A stretch of 64,000 bases of DNA from Phanerodontia chrysosporium (GCA_001910725.1 MJGA01000014.1:558001-622000); one strand, 5' to 3'; positions 24,231 through 37,919 are shown, counted from the first letter of the stretch. Notes: generated by a model not told the origin, from the sequence alone. Translations and numbers: made by a program.

Positions 24231-26672
24231 GCACGCCTGGCATCGGATCCTGTGATGCACGGCCGACGCAGCCTCGCGACTGGAGCTGAGGTCAGGGAAA
24301 GGCGACTGCCGCAGGCGCATTCGGCAGGGCGTTCATCACTGATTTGTGCAGGCGATGTCAGATGCGTCTTGCACGGGGCACCGCCAGGGCCGCGGAGGCG
24401 CACCCCATTGCCAAATGTCGTATAGGCAGGCCAAGAAGGAGCGGGTAGCGAGGGAGAGCAGGCGACAGCGCGCCAACGCTTTTTGTTAGAGTTCGCGGGC
24501 AGTCGTCTGGAAGGTGAGACATTCGCTCGTATCGAGCGTAACTCCAGGGTTCAGCAGTCGAATCCCGAAGTCTAGGGTGAATCGCGGTCACTATTCTAGA
24601 GTTGAACTGATATGGATCACTAGAGCGGATGTGTGACTAGCGGTAATCGTCACCATCCGCGCTCCCCAGCATGAACGGGGCATTTGGCGATGACTCGATG
24701 CTGTGCGTGGCAACGGCCGTCCTAAACCTGGCTGTGAGCATCCCATTTGTTGACAAAGTGCATTTTCATGCAAGGTGGGGTGTTATGAACGCTGCATTGT
24801 CCATAAAAAAACGAGATGGGGCTGGATGATGTGTCCACGTGGTGCTGGGAAATAAAGAAATGAGGAAACGGGAAGGTCAGCTATGAATCGACAGCAATTT
24901 GGCTGACCAAATAATTCCGTGCATGTAGCGACTATAGAGATCCTAAAGACTGCTGGTCGCTGGTCCCACAACAAACAGAAAGAAAATCAGAGAAAAGGAC
25001 GAGTATATGTTGCCCTGAAGACGCCCAACGCCGTTTCCGAGGTCTTTATTGATCCGCCCACGCCACAAATGCCGACGCACACCATAAGCAGGAATGTCGA
25101 ACGACATGGCGGTGAGACAAGAGCTAAGTCCGAGTCTGGGGTATTTCAGCGTTAGCATGGGGTTGGGAATTCGGGAGTTAGCCTGTTATGAAATCCGAGG
25201 AGGGGAGTAGCCCAAGAGATCAAAAACCAACCACAATATCGGGTTAGACCGGCCTCCTCGCACCCCGCAAGCCTTTGTTGGATATCTCACTCATCGTCGT
25301 CGACCCAGGACGACAGGCTTATAGGCCAACGGGCCGGACAGGGTATACTAGGTAGTGGCATAATTGCTGGTTTTTGAATAGGAACTACGATCTCCTCCCC
25401 ACCTTAGGAGGGACAAAGCTCTTTCCGGATACCCTTTCTCGTCAGTTTCGTCTCATAACAAGTCCCGCGGGGGTTCGACGTGGGCGCTGCGGGGTTTTTC
25501 TTCGCAGGCCGCGGAATAAGCCCGAAGCTGCAGGAGAGAACCCTATCTGCAACAGAAATTGAACAAGGTTCACGAGGAAGCGACGTCCCCTCTTGCCTTG
25601 TATTATCGCGCTGCGCGGGACGCGAGACCCGGGTATAATGCGTTCACTCGCAGTAGGTCGTCCGCGCACGCGTGCGCAGGGAGACCCCCTAAAGGGCTGC
25701 TACCTGTTCAGACTTTCGGCCCAAGCACTATCGGGCCTCTTCGGCGCATCGTTCTTCCCGCGCCCGGGCGTGTTGCAGTGGGAGCCGCCCAAGCCACCGC
25801 CCGCGCAAAAAATCGACCCAGGGGCGCATCCCGCGCGGTGTGCGGCTGCGAGGCGGACACGTACCTCGCGGGGGCGCACGGCGGGTGTCGAAGGGCGGGG
25901 GAGCCCCCGCGCACGCTGGCGGGTCGGCGATTGTTTGTGCGTGTTGGGGGATTGATGCCGAGTTCGGCACGCGCCGGCAGCAGCCGACTGCCCCGCCCAG
26001 ACCAGGGCTCAGGCGAGAACCCTCGCCCAGGGCAGCCCGCCCGGCGCGACTGCTGCAGGAAAACAACGGGAGGGGGGACGCAGAATGTTTTGCGGGCGTC
26101 GAGGACGGCCGAGGACGGCAAGGGGGCCGACAGGGGGTGCCCTGGAGACGGGCGAGGGCGGCAGCCCGGTGTTGCTGGTCGTGCCCACCGCTGCGGGCGC
26201 CAAGCGCCCGGGGAAGCACTGCCTGCAGTCGCGGTTGCAAATGTTCGAGCACTTAGAGGCTGCGTGTCGTATATGGACGCATGCAAAAGCTGGAGCAGAA
26301 GGGCGTGCACGCCATGCTGAGATGCTCAGAGTTGAAAATGAGCGAAAACTGGGCGGGGGAGGGACGCTGCGTGGCGAGCGGGCGGGTGAGGCGAATAAAA
26401 GCAGGAAATATTTGTGAGAGATGTGGCCGAGTTGCTGGATCTCGCTCTTCCGCGTCAAGCTCGGTCGGAGTTGAATCTCTCGTTCGCACAGCGAGCGGAT
26501 CTGACCCTCTCTCTCTTTCGCGCGGGGCATTGTGCTCCTTGACCTCCACCTTCCTTCCTCCTCAAATATATACCACGCTCGCTCAGGCGCAACGCGGCGT
26601 TTCAGCCTTCTCACCACCTAATTTCTGCGATCCTCCTTTCGTATTTATTCCTCGACGACCCCGGTTCCCATC
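24231..26672. other. Long intergenic region upstream of the Snt2 gene
   Basis: About 2.4 kb with no supported gene. The part from about 24780 to 25200 is A/T-richer. The part from about 25600 to 26260 is strongly GC-rich and produces long open frames in five or six frames at once, which is expected of GC-rich non-coding DNA. It probably contains the carboxypeptidase-3 and Snt2 promoters and the Snt2 5' leader. Confidence 0.55.
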
Positions 26673-29600
26673 ATGACCCAGCCTCCAGCCCAGCCCACCT
26701 ACATCTGCCTCAAGAACGGCGACAAAGTCAAAGTCAATGGTCTCTTACCCCACTTGATCTATCCTTTGCGCTCGCACGCTGATTTTTCCTCACAGACCAC
26801 GTCTACTGCTCCCCAGCTGGTCCGTCCGCGACGGCACCCCTTACTCGATAGCCCGCATCATGGAGTTCCTCCCGCCGCGGGCACGCCCACGCTCGACGCC
26901 CACGGCAACCGGAACGGGCCCCCCACCCGCGTCCGCCTCGCCTGGTACTACCGCCCCAGCGATGTCAGCGACCGCACCGTCGCGGACTCCCGCCTCCTCC
27001 TGGCGGCTATTTACTCCGAGGTCGCTGACCTCGCCCAGCTCCGGGCAAAGTGCTACGTCATCCACCGCGACAAGATATCCGACCTCGCTGGCTGGAAAAA
27101 ACGCCCTGACAGGTTTTATTTCCAGCGTCTTTTCGATCCTTGGATTCGCAAGGAGTTCGAGGTCATCCAGGCTTCCAGCGTGCGCAACCGTGGGTCAATT
27201 TCCCCCCTGACAGCTGCTAGGAAACTACTGCACTGCTTCGCGACGTGCCTTGGTTCGACTTGTACATGTTATTTGGACAAGGCGAGACCAAAATCGCGAA
27301 AGCGGTCTAGTGACCACTAGCAGTTGTGTGAAGTATTTTGCCATTCTCGTCCTAACTCAAAATTCTTTCGCAGTTCCTGATCACATCCGCGAAGTTTTGG
27401 TCTCGCGATACGAATATGTCGTCGCCGAGAAAGAGGTTGTGCCCGACCTCACAGATAGCCTCCGCACGTGCGCCACATGCGAGCAATGGTGCCCTCCGTA
27501 CGTAGCGCTGCTCGCAGGATGCACCCCAATCTAACCCGCGCCGCAGCCAGGAGACCGTGCAGTGCGACCGCTGCAAGCGCTTCTTCCACATGCGCTGCAA
27601 CAACCCGCCCTTGCTGGCAAAGCCGAGCCGCGGCTACGGCTGGACGTGTGCCCCGTGTGCACGTGAGCACGAGGAGGAGGTCGACAGCCACAAGCTGCAC
27701 CGCCATCCGACGCCCAACGCCCCCAAGCCACGGTCACACGCGCCTGCGCCTCGGGGGCGCGGTCGGCCGCGCAAGGACCGCGTGCAGGCCGAAAAGGAGG
27801 AAAACCTGGAGATCAAGCACTTCAAGATGTGGCCTTTTCGATACTTCGGGTAGGACTTCGTCCTCCTCGCGGTTCAAGGTTGCTGAGAGGCCTTTGTTGC
27901 TGCAGACAATACACAGTCGCAGAAGATACGCTCGGTAGGCGTGGCGTTGTCGCCGTCTGATCGAACCCCTGTCGCTGAAATCGGTCTGGTTTACAGATCC
28001 CGACGATCTGATCTTCCCACGCGCTGCCACGCGAGTCGGCCCAAAGTATCAAGTGGGCGCTCTTCCCGTGCCCGGCGACGACCCGCCAGGTGAGTCCATC
28101 CAAACATTGCGAGGACTGTGCTGACAGTGAGCAGCGGACATTGAGGAGCGCGGAGATGACTCAACTATCGAGGTGCTCAGTCGGGTCAACGAAATGTCTG
28201 ACCAAGAAGGTAGGCAGTAATCTCTGGTTACTGATCTGCGCTAATCCATCTTTGTCTGCAGTCGCAGCCAGTACGTTCTATTCAGTTTTCGGCGATGCCG
28301 ATGGCATCTCGCAACGCTGGAACACTGACTGATTTTCCACAGTGGAAACGGTCAAGAACTCGTTGACAAGAAACGAGAAACTTAAGTACAACGTCGACTG
28401 GCTATCGGAGGTCATCAAGCGCTTTAGCGATGCATGGGCGTCGGGCCGTGATTTCCTGACCGTCAACATGAAGTCTCCGCACCGCCTGCGAAAATGGGCG
28501 AAACGCGAGACGAGCTACTCAGACAAGGGCTGGACAGACGCCGAGATCGCGGCGTTCGAGGACGGCATCATGCAGCACGGCGCAGAGCTTCGCCTCGTGC
28601 AGGAAGAGCTGCCGTCGCGCACGATGCCTGAGATCGTGCGCTTCTACGGGCACTGGAAAAAGTACGTAATGCTACCGCACCTATTTCGACCCCATGCCTC
28701 ATTGCACACGCAGCGCGAAACTCGGCGAGGAGAACAAGCGGATCAAGGCTGCCCGCGCCGCCGGGCGCGCCGCACCAGAGAAGGCGCCGGTGGACTCGGA
28801 CGACGAGGGCAGCATCGTGACGGAGCTGACGAAGAACAACACGAGCTGCGGCGCGTGCCGGACGCGCGAGAGCGAGGTGTGGTGGAAGGCGCCGAAGGGC
28901 CTCTCGACGAACGTCCTCTGCGACAACTGCGGCATCAGCTGGCGCAAGTATGCGGACCTCAACATCCGTCCGATGCGCGAGGACCCGGTCGCGAAGACGA
29001 AGCCGGGCGACAAGCGCGAGGGCACGCCGCTCGCGCAGACGACAAACAAGCGTCCCAGGGTGCGTTTTGGGAGCGCTTCGTGCCGCCTGGCGCCGTGCTG
29101 ATCGTGTTTTCCTAGACTTCTGTGTCGCAGACCTCGCCACCTCCCCCAGCGGTGCCCCAGATCCGATGCTCCGCTTGCCACAAGAACGGGCCCATCGGCA
29201 AGATCCTGCGCTGCAAGCAGTGCCAGTTCCGGGTACATCCTGGCGCGTACGGCGCGAACGTCGACCCTGCGAACGTCGACGCGTGGACGTGCGAGCTGTG
29301 CGCCAATGAAAAGAACCTGGAGGCGTCTCTGGTGAGTGTTACCAATTGGCGGTACAGGCATTCTGCTAAGTGCTTTGCTGCTACAGAGGCCCGACTGTCT
29401 GCTGTGCCCGCGGATACGGCGAGATCCAAAGAAGAAGCTGCTTTACCCGCCGCCCGATACGTACCTCCGGGCGTGCAAACCGACCGAAGGCCATGCGTGG
29501 TGTCACGTCCTCTGCGCAGTGTTTATACCCGAGGTCAGCTTCACGGACGCGAGCCGGCTGCGGCACATCGAGGGCATCAGCACGATACCCAGTACCGCTG

Positions 29601-30364
29601 GATGAACGTACGTCGCCATTCCTTCTCTCGTCCATTCGCAGCAGCTGTCCTCACCGTGCTCGCTCCCGCAGAAATGCACCCTCTGCGACTCAAACGGCGG
29701 CGCCGTCGTGCGGTGCAGCGACTGCCCGGCCGAGTACCACGTCTCGTGCGCATGGAAGGCCGGGCACAAGTTCGGGTTCGAGGTGCAGCCGATCAAGAGC
29801 AGCCGGCGCGAGACGACGGTGTCGGTCGACTTCCGGGACGCGTCGGGCTGCATGGTGCCGCAGGTGACGTGCAAGGGCCACCCGGCGGCGCGGCGCCAGA
29901 CGTTTGGCATCTGCGACACGAACGACGCCGGCGAGGTGCGTCCCCACCATTCGAGTCCTCGTTGTGCGCTGGCACCGGCTAACATTGTTGTGACCACACA
30001 GACCGCGCTGCAGGTGTACTGCAAGCACTACAAGCAGGCGGACGTCGCGAACACGCACGGCCTGCTCCGCAAGGCGCAGCGGCTCGACCGGATGCTCAAC
30101 ACCGAGGACTCGGACGCGTCCGAGAGCTCGCGGGCGTTCCCCGACCCGTCGTGCGTGCGCTGTCGCACAGAGTTTTCGCCCGCGTTCTACCCGACGCCGC
30201 CGTCGACGCCACCGGGCGACGGCACGCCGAGCTCGGGTGCGCCGTCGTGGCTCTGCCACCGCTGCCACTACGACGGTGCTCAGGCTGCTGCTCCAAACGG
30301 CGTACATACAAGTACAGGGGTGGCAAATGGTGTTGTGCCAATGGATGGGATTCTGAAGACATAG
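26673..30364 (+). CDS. snt2: Snt2-like chromatin protein: BAH, PHD, ELM2, SANT, GATA, extended PHD
   Basis: Nuclear histone-reading scaffold; in yeast Snt2 works with Ecm5 and the Rpd3 deacetylase. Domains in order: BAH (DHVYCSP to RFYFQRLFDPWIRKEFEVIQ), PHD1 (CATCEQWC...CDRCKRFFHMRCNNPP...GWTCAPC), a basic GRGRPRK patch, ELM2-type segment (PDDLIFPRAATRVGPKYQV), SANT (GWTDAEIAAFEDGIMQHG), GATA-type finger (CGACRTRESEVWW...CDNCGISW), and PHD2 plus extended PHD (CSACHKNGPIG...WTCELCAN...HAWCHVLCAVFIPE...CTLCDSNGGAVVRC). Frame must be restored by one base at about 26811-26814 (CCCC), about 26876-26880, and about 29588-29590 (CCC) for the BAH and extended PHD to be continuous. A roughly 180 nt intron near 27190-27372 is longer than its neighbours. 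Confidence 0.88.
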
Positions 30365-30518
30365 TTCCTGGTGTTACTAATGTTTATGATTACATGTACT
30401 ATGGTATACGAGGGTTATCACTATGCAAGCGAATGGAGACAAAAGAGTACACCGAGAGCAAGGGAATAAACAAGGGAGATTGAGGAGATTTAGATAGGTA
30501 TGTGAATTCTGAGGTCTA

Positions 30519-33500
30519 CTACGACTTCGTCCTCTTGTAGAACAGTATATACGCGCGTTTGTCCTATACAGACATCGGTTTTCATCGAATCAGCTAACAA
30601 GGAGAAAACCGCGACTTACCACGACTTTTTGGGCTTCCATGGGGGTTATCCGACTATCATCACAATACAACCATCCGCCGCGAGAAGAAATACAAGCCGT
30701 ATCTGGCGGATCTCAGCTTACAGACCCAAGCGAACACGAGATGTACTTACAGTGGCCACTGCTTAATGTACCATAGTGATTCGTCACTCCGTATAAGTCA
30801 TATCTGTAAGGGGGTATCTGAGCACGAGGGTCATCCGGAGACAGCGTCTGCCCGCCACCGACGCCTGGCGGGAGTGGCGGCGGCATGTAGTTCGTGAGGT
30901 CGAGGCCGCGAAGCGGGAAATCGACAAATGTCTCGATCTTCTCCGTGAAGTGGCCCTTGATGGAGAAGCGCTTCAGGTGGATCAGGAGCACCGGCGGCAG
31001 TCGCGACAGCGAGAGCACTTTCGATGCCTTACGGAGCTGCTTGCAGTTGGGGCAGTTCCTGCAGGGCAACATCAAAAATTGAAAGGTTGATGACCCACCG
31101 GATAACTTACCAGGCATCGGATTTTTCCATAACCTCCTCCTTGACGAAGGCGTCCAGACATTGGTGCAAGGTCACAGAGCTCCTCTTGTCCGGGATAGGT
31201 AAAGTGAGGTACATGAAGGTGTTGTACGTCGTAGACGTCTGCCAATAAGCTTGAGTGACCTATTGTTAAATATATAATGATATGGTAGGCTCACCTTATG
31301 GCACGTCAAGCACTCTAGACGGCTCCTGTACTGACCCTGGAAAAAGTCTACGACCAGACTGTCGTCCCGCATGCGGTAGATCTGCCATTGCTGCTCGCTC
31401 GCCACCTGCGTCGGTAATCGCTCGAGCTCGGCTTCCCTTTCCGGGGTCATCTCGATCTTTGGCTTGTGGAGGACGCGGTTCAAGTCCTCATGCAAGCCAT
31501 CGAGAAGCACGCTCAGGAACTCTTGCGAGTCGTGTTGCTCCGAACCAGAGAACTGTTTCGCATACGTGCATACAGTTCGCTGAAGTGATTTGTCAGGTCC
31601 AGTAGTACCAATGGCAGGGAGAGGACTCACACGAAACGGAAGCGGCGTCAAGCTCGGCATCTCACCCTGCCACATGTCACGAAGGATGTTGGCGAATGCA
31701 TGTGCAAGCATACCCTTCGTGCCCATTGGGTTGACCATGTTGACCGCACTCTTCCAGCGGCCGTCTGCAACAAGTTGGTGATCAGCTACATTTACGCGTG
31801 GAGAGCCTACTTACCAGTGAAGAACCGTGCAAAGGGCACAGTTGCGCTGAGACATTGAATGGTCGAGTTCATGTAACACGTATTTCCCAGATTCTTGAGC
31901 CCTGACGTGCCAATCTGGATATCTGCCCAGTATGTGACTGGATAGTCCGACTGGATCGTTGGTGGCTTCGGTCCGGAGTGCGACATAATGCGTGGCCTGT
32001 TGTCCTGGCGCTCCATCGTCGATGTCGCGACAGCTGGAGGTGGTCGAAGGACAGACTGCGCTGACAACTCAGGATAATCTATTGACGGACGATTAGTTAT
32101 CGTCGCCAACGCTTCCTGCGATTGATCAACGTAATCGCTACGCCGCCGTGAAAGAGGCGACGGATTTATGGACGCTTGAGGAGGAACAGATACGAGCCCG
32201 TTGACAGCGGACGTGTTGAACGACGAGACGCCACCAGTTTGGGGTGACATTGTCCGATTGAACTGGGGGTACTGGATGCCTGACGTGCCATTTGGCAGAG
32301 AAGGTGACGAGCGATGTGGCATTGTCTACAACCTTGGTCAGTACGAGGAGGTTCCAAGAACCATATGATGGTACTGCACCGCGTCCGGCATGGGCGATCC
32401 TTGAGATGACAGCGAATTGGACGGAGGTCGACTTAACGCGGGTCTGCGAGTAAGTGGAAGAGGCTCCTTGTGACTTGACAGTCCAGGACTTGATACAGGA
32501 AGAAGGTCAGTATGCTGAATGAAAGAAGTCCGCACTGTCACGTACCGCAAGCCCATTTGCGCGACCTCTGAAGATACCGGCGTCGATGACGCTCCTGGCG
32601 AAGGCATCCACATCTTATACCCATTTGCATCTTGCACTGGCGGAGACATTGGAGAGGATAGGCAAGATTCGTCGCATCTAGTAAAGGTGATATGTAACTG
32701 GATGAGGATGATTCAGCCGGCACTCTTGCATGGCCAGACATCGGAACAAATGATGGAGAGGGCAGGGGTGCAAGGGGTTGTTGGGGCGGCCCAAGCGAGC
32801 TACCAAGGCGAGGAGAAGATATGCCATTCATGAGTGGGGATGCATCGTAGCCATTGAGCATAGCGTTTGAGGTACCCGGTACTTCAGCAGCGGTCTCTGT
32901 GCCCCCTCGCACCAACTCATCCGAGCCGAATTTAGCTTTCCATGCTCTTAGACCACCGACAAGGATGAGGGGAATATTGCGCAGCATCTTCGAGAAAGCT
33001 CGCTCATAGATCGCGCCAACGAGAGCAGTGAGCGCTGGCGAATCGGCAATGGACACCGACGACTCGTCGTACATGGCCAGGAGGTCGAACTTGTCGCGAT
33101 TGGAAAAGAGCAGGGACTCATGTTTTGGTGCCACAGACAGCGAGTTTTCAATGGTTTCGCCGGATACACTGAGGACAATCAGAAACTAGGTTTACGCTAA
33201 CTTAACTGAAGACTTACTTCGGCCTCATCAAGACGGAAGGCTCTATGCAAATCACGGCATCGGCCTTGATGTGCTCAATCTCGAAATCCTGCCTTGTCCG
33301 TACGTCTATAACGAGGATCTTATACTCGTTCCGGTTCACATATTCGTGCAGCGTTTCTGGGAAGAATGCCGTGGGCAGCTCCCGCTTTTGCTTTTCTGGA
33401 GTGACATGAGACATAAGTGGAGATCTCTGAGCTCCGTTGAGCGCAAGGGAGGATGGTTTCCGTGGAACAGCAGGAGCAAGAGGCGAGCGCGGTGCCGGAG

Positions 33501-34789
33501 AGCTCGGTCGACTGTTGAACGTATCGATACTTGGAATCGGAGTGCTAGACGGCCTCGGACCTGGGTCTACCGGCAAGACAGGGAATTGTCTGGAGAACAC
33601 CGTTGGCGAGTAATTTGTTACAGGTGAGTGACCTTCTGCAGACTTGTCGGAGTGTCTACTAGACCCAGTGGCAAGAGGGTTGACCGTAGGCGGTGCGGGT
33701 AGCTTCAACGAGTCCATTTCGTCGAGTTCATCGATTGACGGGAAATTGTGAGTGAAGTCCGTAAGGCTCAAGCGAGCGGAAAGTTGTGGAGATGAAGACG
33801 CAGACGAGGTTGGCGAGGGTGGGCCGAAACTCGACGCAGGTATCAGTGTGTGAGGAGCCGCGACGATACTGGTTGGAGGGGATGCTTGGCTCGGGGGAGG
33901 TATCAAGGGAGAGGGCAGATTGTGCAGCGGTGTTCTCACCGACCTGTTGACGTCCGCTGGGGGTGATGCATGAGACATGTGTGAGCTAGTGACAGGTGTT
34001 GAGGGTAGTGAAGCATCGTGAACCGCGTCAGCAGACGACATAGAAGGGAGAGACGAGAGCTTGAGGTCTTTCGATATACGCTTTGAGGCTACCGTCGAAG
34101 GCGATATAGACATCCCCGCACTCTGTAAAGCTCGCATACGATCGGCGATGCTACCTCCGCCTTTCTGAGCAGTTCCATCTGAGCTAGACTCCGCCTCACT
34201 GCATAGACGTTGAACATGCCACCACGTGTGAACAGTGAGGTACGTACCGTGCAGCTGCCCTGTCCATTTCCCTCAACTTGCTTTCTATCTGCTCCATCCG
34301 GTCCTGGATGTCTTTCCCCTCCTTCTGCTCGCAACTGAGCTTGCGTGTAAGTGGGAAATGGGAGACCGCGCACCTCATGGAAGTTCATGAATTCCCGGGT
34401 GAGTACCCCGCCCTTCTTGCCTTGCCGCTCCTGCTTGAATTCCAAGGACTCCATGAACATCTGCACTAGCGACGCCGCCTTAGTCAGCGAAGCCAATGAT
34501 TCCCGCAGCTCTCCGCTCGCTTCCTGAGCCCTAGCAATCCGAGACTGTTCTCCTGCCGCACGCAGTAGGGACGTCGCAGAGGCCCCCGAGCCCTCTGAGC
34601 CTGCTCTTTTGCAGCAGCCTTGATCTCCGCCGCAGTCTCGCTTCCTTTCGATGTATGTCCATTCTGCATCTCTGATTTGATATTGTCGTTCAGTCTGCGT
34701 CCCAAAAGTGCTGGACGGCACTTACTCGAGTTTGACGGTCCAAACCCCGCGAACGCTTGTGAGGGAGGCAGGAGGGCTACACTGGGCAT
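30519..34789 (-). CDS. Ubiquitin-specific protease with rhodanese domain (Doa4/USP8-like)
   Basis: Cysteine-type deubiquitinase, probably acting on endosomal cargo as Doa4/USP8 do. N-terminal helical region with coiled coil (about 34260-34720 in plus coordinates), a long Ser/Pro-rich linker, then a rhodanese domain (YKILVIDVRTRQDFEIEHIKADAV... to IPLILVGGLRAWK) without the usual catalytic Cys loop. The USP domain has the Cys box GLKNLGNTCYMNSTIQCL, QHDSQEFLSVLLDGLHEDLN, a CxxC pair (ECLTCHK, NCPNCKQ), and the His box NHYGTLSSGHYTAC. The last exons read ISSRGGWLYCDDSRITPMEAQ and DKRAYILFYKRTKS, stop 30519-30521. One missing base is needed at about 34600, and probably one at about 32651, to join conserved segments. 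Confidence 0.87.
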
Positions 34790-35573
34790 GGAATAACGCG
34801 ACTATTCCGAGAGACACAGCCTAGGTGCGTGAGAGTCAGAAGATTTAGATGGAGTGGTGGTAGGACGGAGAGGAAACCGCATTACTCGTCGTCGCCCGCA
34901 GCGCGCACAGCAGTCTTCCAACGGCACCCAAATCCAGACCGAACACTACAAGCTTCCTCCGTAATCGTTTGCTGCGCAGCAGTATGGGTAAATCGCTCCG
35001 TGAGTCCGTTTGGCTGTACACAGCCGAGGGAAGGTAGTGGTAGAGTGAGACGTGTAGAACTACAGCGAGCCGGAGTCCTGATGTCACGCCTTCCCCGGAT
35101 GATATGCCCAAAATCCGTATTTATTCTTGTAGCCGCACTTGCCATTTAGCTCACGAGCCCGAACATCCAACATCGACCGAGTCAGAAGAAAATTCTCTCA
35201 TTGGTATTTACGAGGATCTGCACCTGATATTCGACGAGAATGTGCCGCAAGAGATGACAGTCGGGACAGAAACTGAGCTGTCCGGCATGTTATTGCAGGC
35301 GCTAGTTGGATTACTTACTACATGGACTTACTATACTTACTGCATTGGTCCATGCCACTTACCCAGTAATAAACAACACCGTTACATTGGTTTGAATCTC
35401 CGCTTACCGTTTTGATGACCGCATTACAGTCGCGTGTTGGCCATCAATCATACTCAGAACGCTGCCATAACAAGGTCCTCAGGCTCAAGCTCGGTCCACC
35501 ATTCCTTTCGCGACACTCGTCATCTCCTAACCACCGAGACACATCAGCTTCCTTCTTCACCACGCTGTGCGCT
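34790..35573. other. Divergent promoter region, USP gene and Ran-binding gene
   Basis: About 780 bp between divergent start codons. No coding sequence with domain support. Confidence 0.55.
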
Positions 35574-37919
35574 ATGGCTGCGCAAGAAATTACTGAAGAG
35601 CACGTCGTACAAGATGTCCAAGTGAACGAGCAGGGTACCAACACCCCGCCAGAAGAGACTGGAAGTGAGTCTATTTAGTCTGATAATATCTCAAGCTTTC
35701 ACTATAACGTGCTATGTCCTGAAGGTACGAAGCAGTCGCGCAAACGGGAGAGGGAAGTCTCGCTGGAGCCTGGCACGCCGCAGGCAGCGTCTATCGTGCG
35801 TACCCACACATATCCGATTGTCTTCCACTCAGGCGTTCGCTCATCACGTTGTAACTATTGGTGTGCACATGCATTGGCTTATGGTGAATAGCAGGACACC
35901 GAGCCAGCTCACATCGAGGCAAAAGACAGGCGTACGCCTGCGAAGAAGAACAGGGTGAGCGCGCATCTTGATGCCACACAGGAGGAAGATGAGGCTGCCG
36001 ACGCGCCGACGGGAAGCGAGCCGGAGGAAGGCGGTGGCTCACCACGACACGAGTCGAAGATTCGTCAGATCAGCCAAGGTGTCGAGGATCTGACCTGGAA
36101 GAACATGGCGAAGCAGCCATCTCCTCAGCCGGAGTCGCAGGAGTCTGCCGCTGAAGATACCATGCAGCACGAGCCCATGGAGGGGGCGCAGAACGCTGTA
36201 CAAGAGACCGCGGTGGCACCGCCACTCCTCCGTGGGGAAAATCCGCCGATGGTGTTGGACGGAGACGGGGAGGAGGAGCACGCAGGTGAGGCTGACCCTG
36301 CGGAGGTTCCTCCGGACGCCCAACACGACGACCCCACGCTGCTGGAAAATGTCGTGTCTACTCCGCCGCGTAAATCCCCAACGCCACCTGGCCCTCCGGA
36401 GTCGCCAGAAAAGGGCATTTCAAGGCGCGCGTCAGAGGAGAGCATGGAGCAGGATAAGGGCCTGAAGCGGAAACTGGCAGACCGTACTGTCAGTGATCGC
36501 AAGGTCCCTGAAGAGCTTCTCGGTGAACAGGACGTGAAGGCGACTGCTTCCAAGCGTTTGAGAGATGACCCGGATGAGGACGTGAACCCACGAGAAAGCA
36601 AGAGGCCAACGCCTCCGCCGGATGAGGAGAAGAAAGCCGGCGAAGCCTCGACCACCACGTCCGCGGGTAGCAGCCAGGAGCAGCCGAATGCTTCAGCGTC
36701 TGCGTCAACCAGGAGCAGTCATCTGCTGCCCCGAAACTGGTATGTCCTATATTGCACTCGAGTCAGCACTTTCTTACGCCTTCTGCAGAGCGGCTTCATG
36801 GCATATGCTTCCACAAGTTCGCCATTCTCCAGCGTCAAGGGTCCGAGCATATTCTCGTCGAAGTCGTCCTCTTGGTCGAGTGTGAACTCTAGCTCGAGCG
36901 CCGCACCCAAGCCTATTGCCAGCCCATCTCCTGTCCTTGGTTCCACCTCGACTGAGACATCAGGCTCACCACCCAAAGAGTCGAGCCTGAAGCGCACGGG
37001 CTTCGAGGCGTTTGCCTCCAGCTCTTCTCCATTTGCTTCCGCCGCGAAGCGTCCCAAATCGCCGACACCCTTGGCAGCCTTCGGTAGCCGCAGCAGATCC
37101 CCTATGCGCAATCACTCCCCGCTCGTGTGAGCGCGTTTTCGGCATACGCCTCAGGTGGAGCGTCCGCGTTCTCCACAGCTGCGCACAAGCGGTCAGAGTC
37201 GAGCACGCCTGCACTTGGGGAGGATAGCTCGGAAGCCACCTCGTCTGCGCTGAACCCGCTGAATCCCCTTGGTGCTGCGGACAACGACAGTAACGAGGAC
37301 AGTGAAGGGAGAAAGGGGTCACCTTCGGTGAGCGGTTGCGAGCCGGCAAGGACGAAGAAGAACAGGACGCCGAGGAGAAGCGGCTCAATCTGACGGAGCA
37401 GGAAGGTGAGTGATCATCGGGTCTTACGCACTGATTTCTCCTGACCTTCTGTCAGTGCAAACCGGCGAAGAAGATGAGGACACAATCTTCCAGGTCCGCG
37501 GCAAGCTCTTCGCGCTGAGCGACCAGAACCAGTGGAAGGAGCGTGGCACGGGTCAGCTCAAGCTGAATGTGCGCAAGGAGGACGGCAGTGGTGCCCGTCT
37601 CTGTGCGTTTCTTGCCTTATATCTGTGTCTCTCGGCATTGACACATTCGTTTCAGTGATGCGAAAGGAGGCTGTGTACACCCTTCTGCTGAACGCGACGC
37701 TCTTCAAGGGCATGAAATGCTTCCTTGCACAGGATCCGCGGTACATTCGCTTTAGTGTCTTTGAGGGAGGCGTCACGACGCATTACAACCTCCGCGTAAG
37801 TGTTCCCTCGCGTGACGGCATTCTAGGCGTGCGCTCACGGTACCTTCTGATCACAGGTATCGAACGCCAAAGTGGCGGCGGAGTTGTTAGACGAGATCAA
37901 CGCGCACATCCCCTCGTGA
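35574..37919 (+). CDS. Ran-binding protein, Yrb2/Hba1/RanBP3 type
   Basis: Nuclear Ran-GTP binding cofactor for Crm1-dependent export by family analogy. Starts MAAQEITEEHVVQ. The first 400 or so residues are low-complexity and acidic/Pro/Ser-rich, with several KR clusters (KQSRKREREV, AAKRPKSP) and FAS/FSS-type repeats such as FEAFASSSSPFASAAKR and FSAYASGGASAFS. The C-terminus is a RanBD: FGERLRAGKDEEEQ, EDTIFQVRGKLFAL, WKERGTGQLKLNVRKEDG, RKEAVYTLLLNATLFKGM and IRFSVFEGG. The frame needs one base restored at about 37125-37129 and one at GGGG 37315-37318 to link the repeat region to the RanBD. The stop is at 37917-37919. Confidence 0.85.

Noticed and set aside
25440..25520. GGTTCGA-like word considered as a tRNA B box
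   Set aside because: No A box, acceptor stem or cloverleaf could be drawn around it.
25559..26320. Long open frames (up to 253 codons) upstream of snt2 on both strands
   Set aside because: They coexist in several frames of GC-rich DNA, have Arg/Gly/Pro-biased composition, no domain and no fungal intron pattern.
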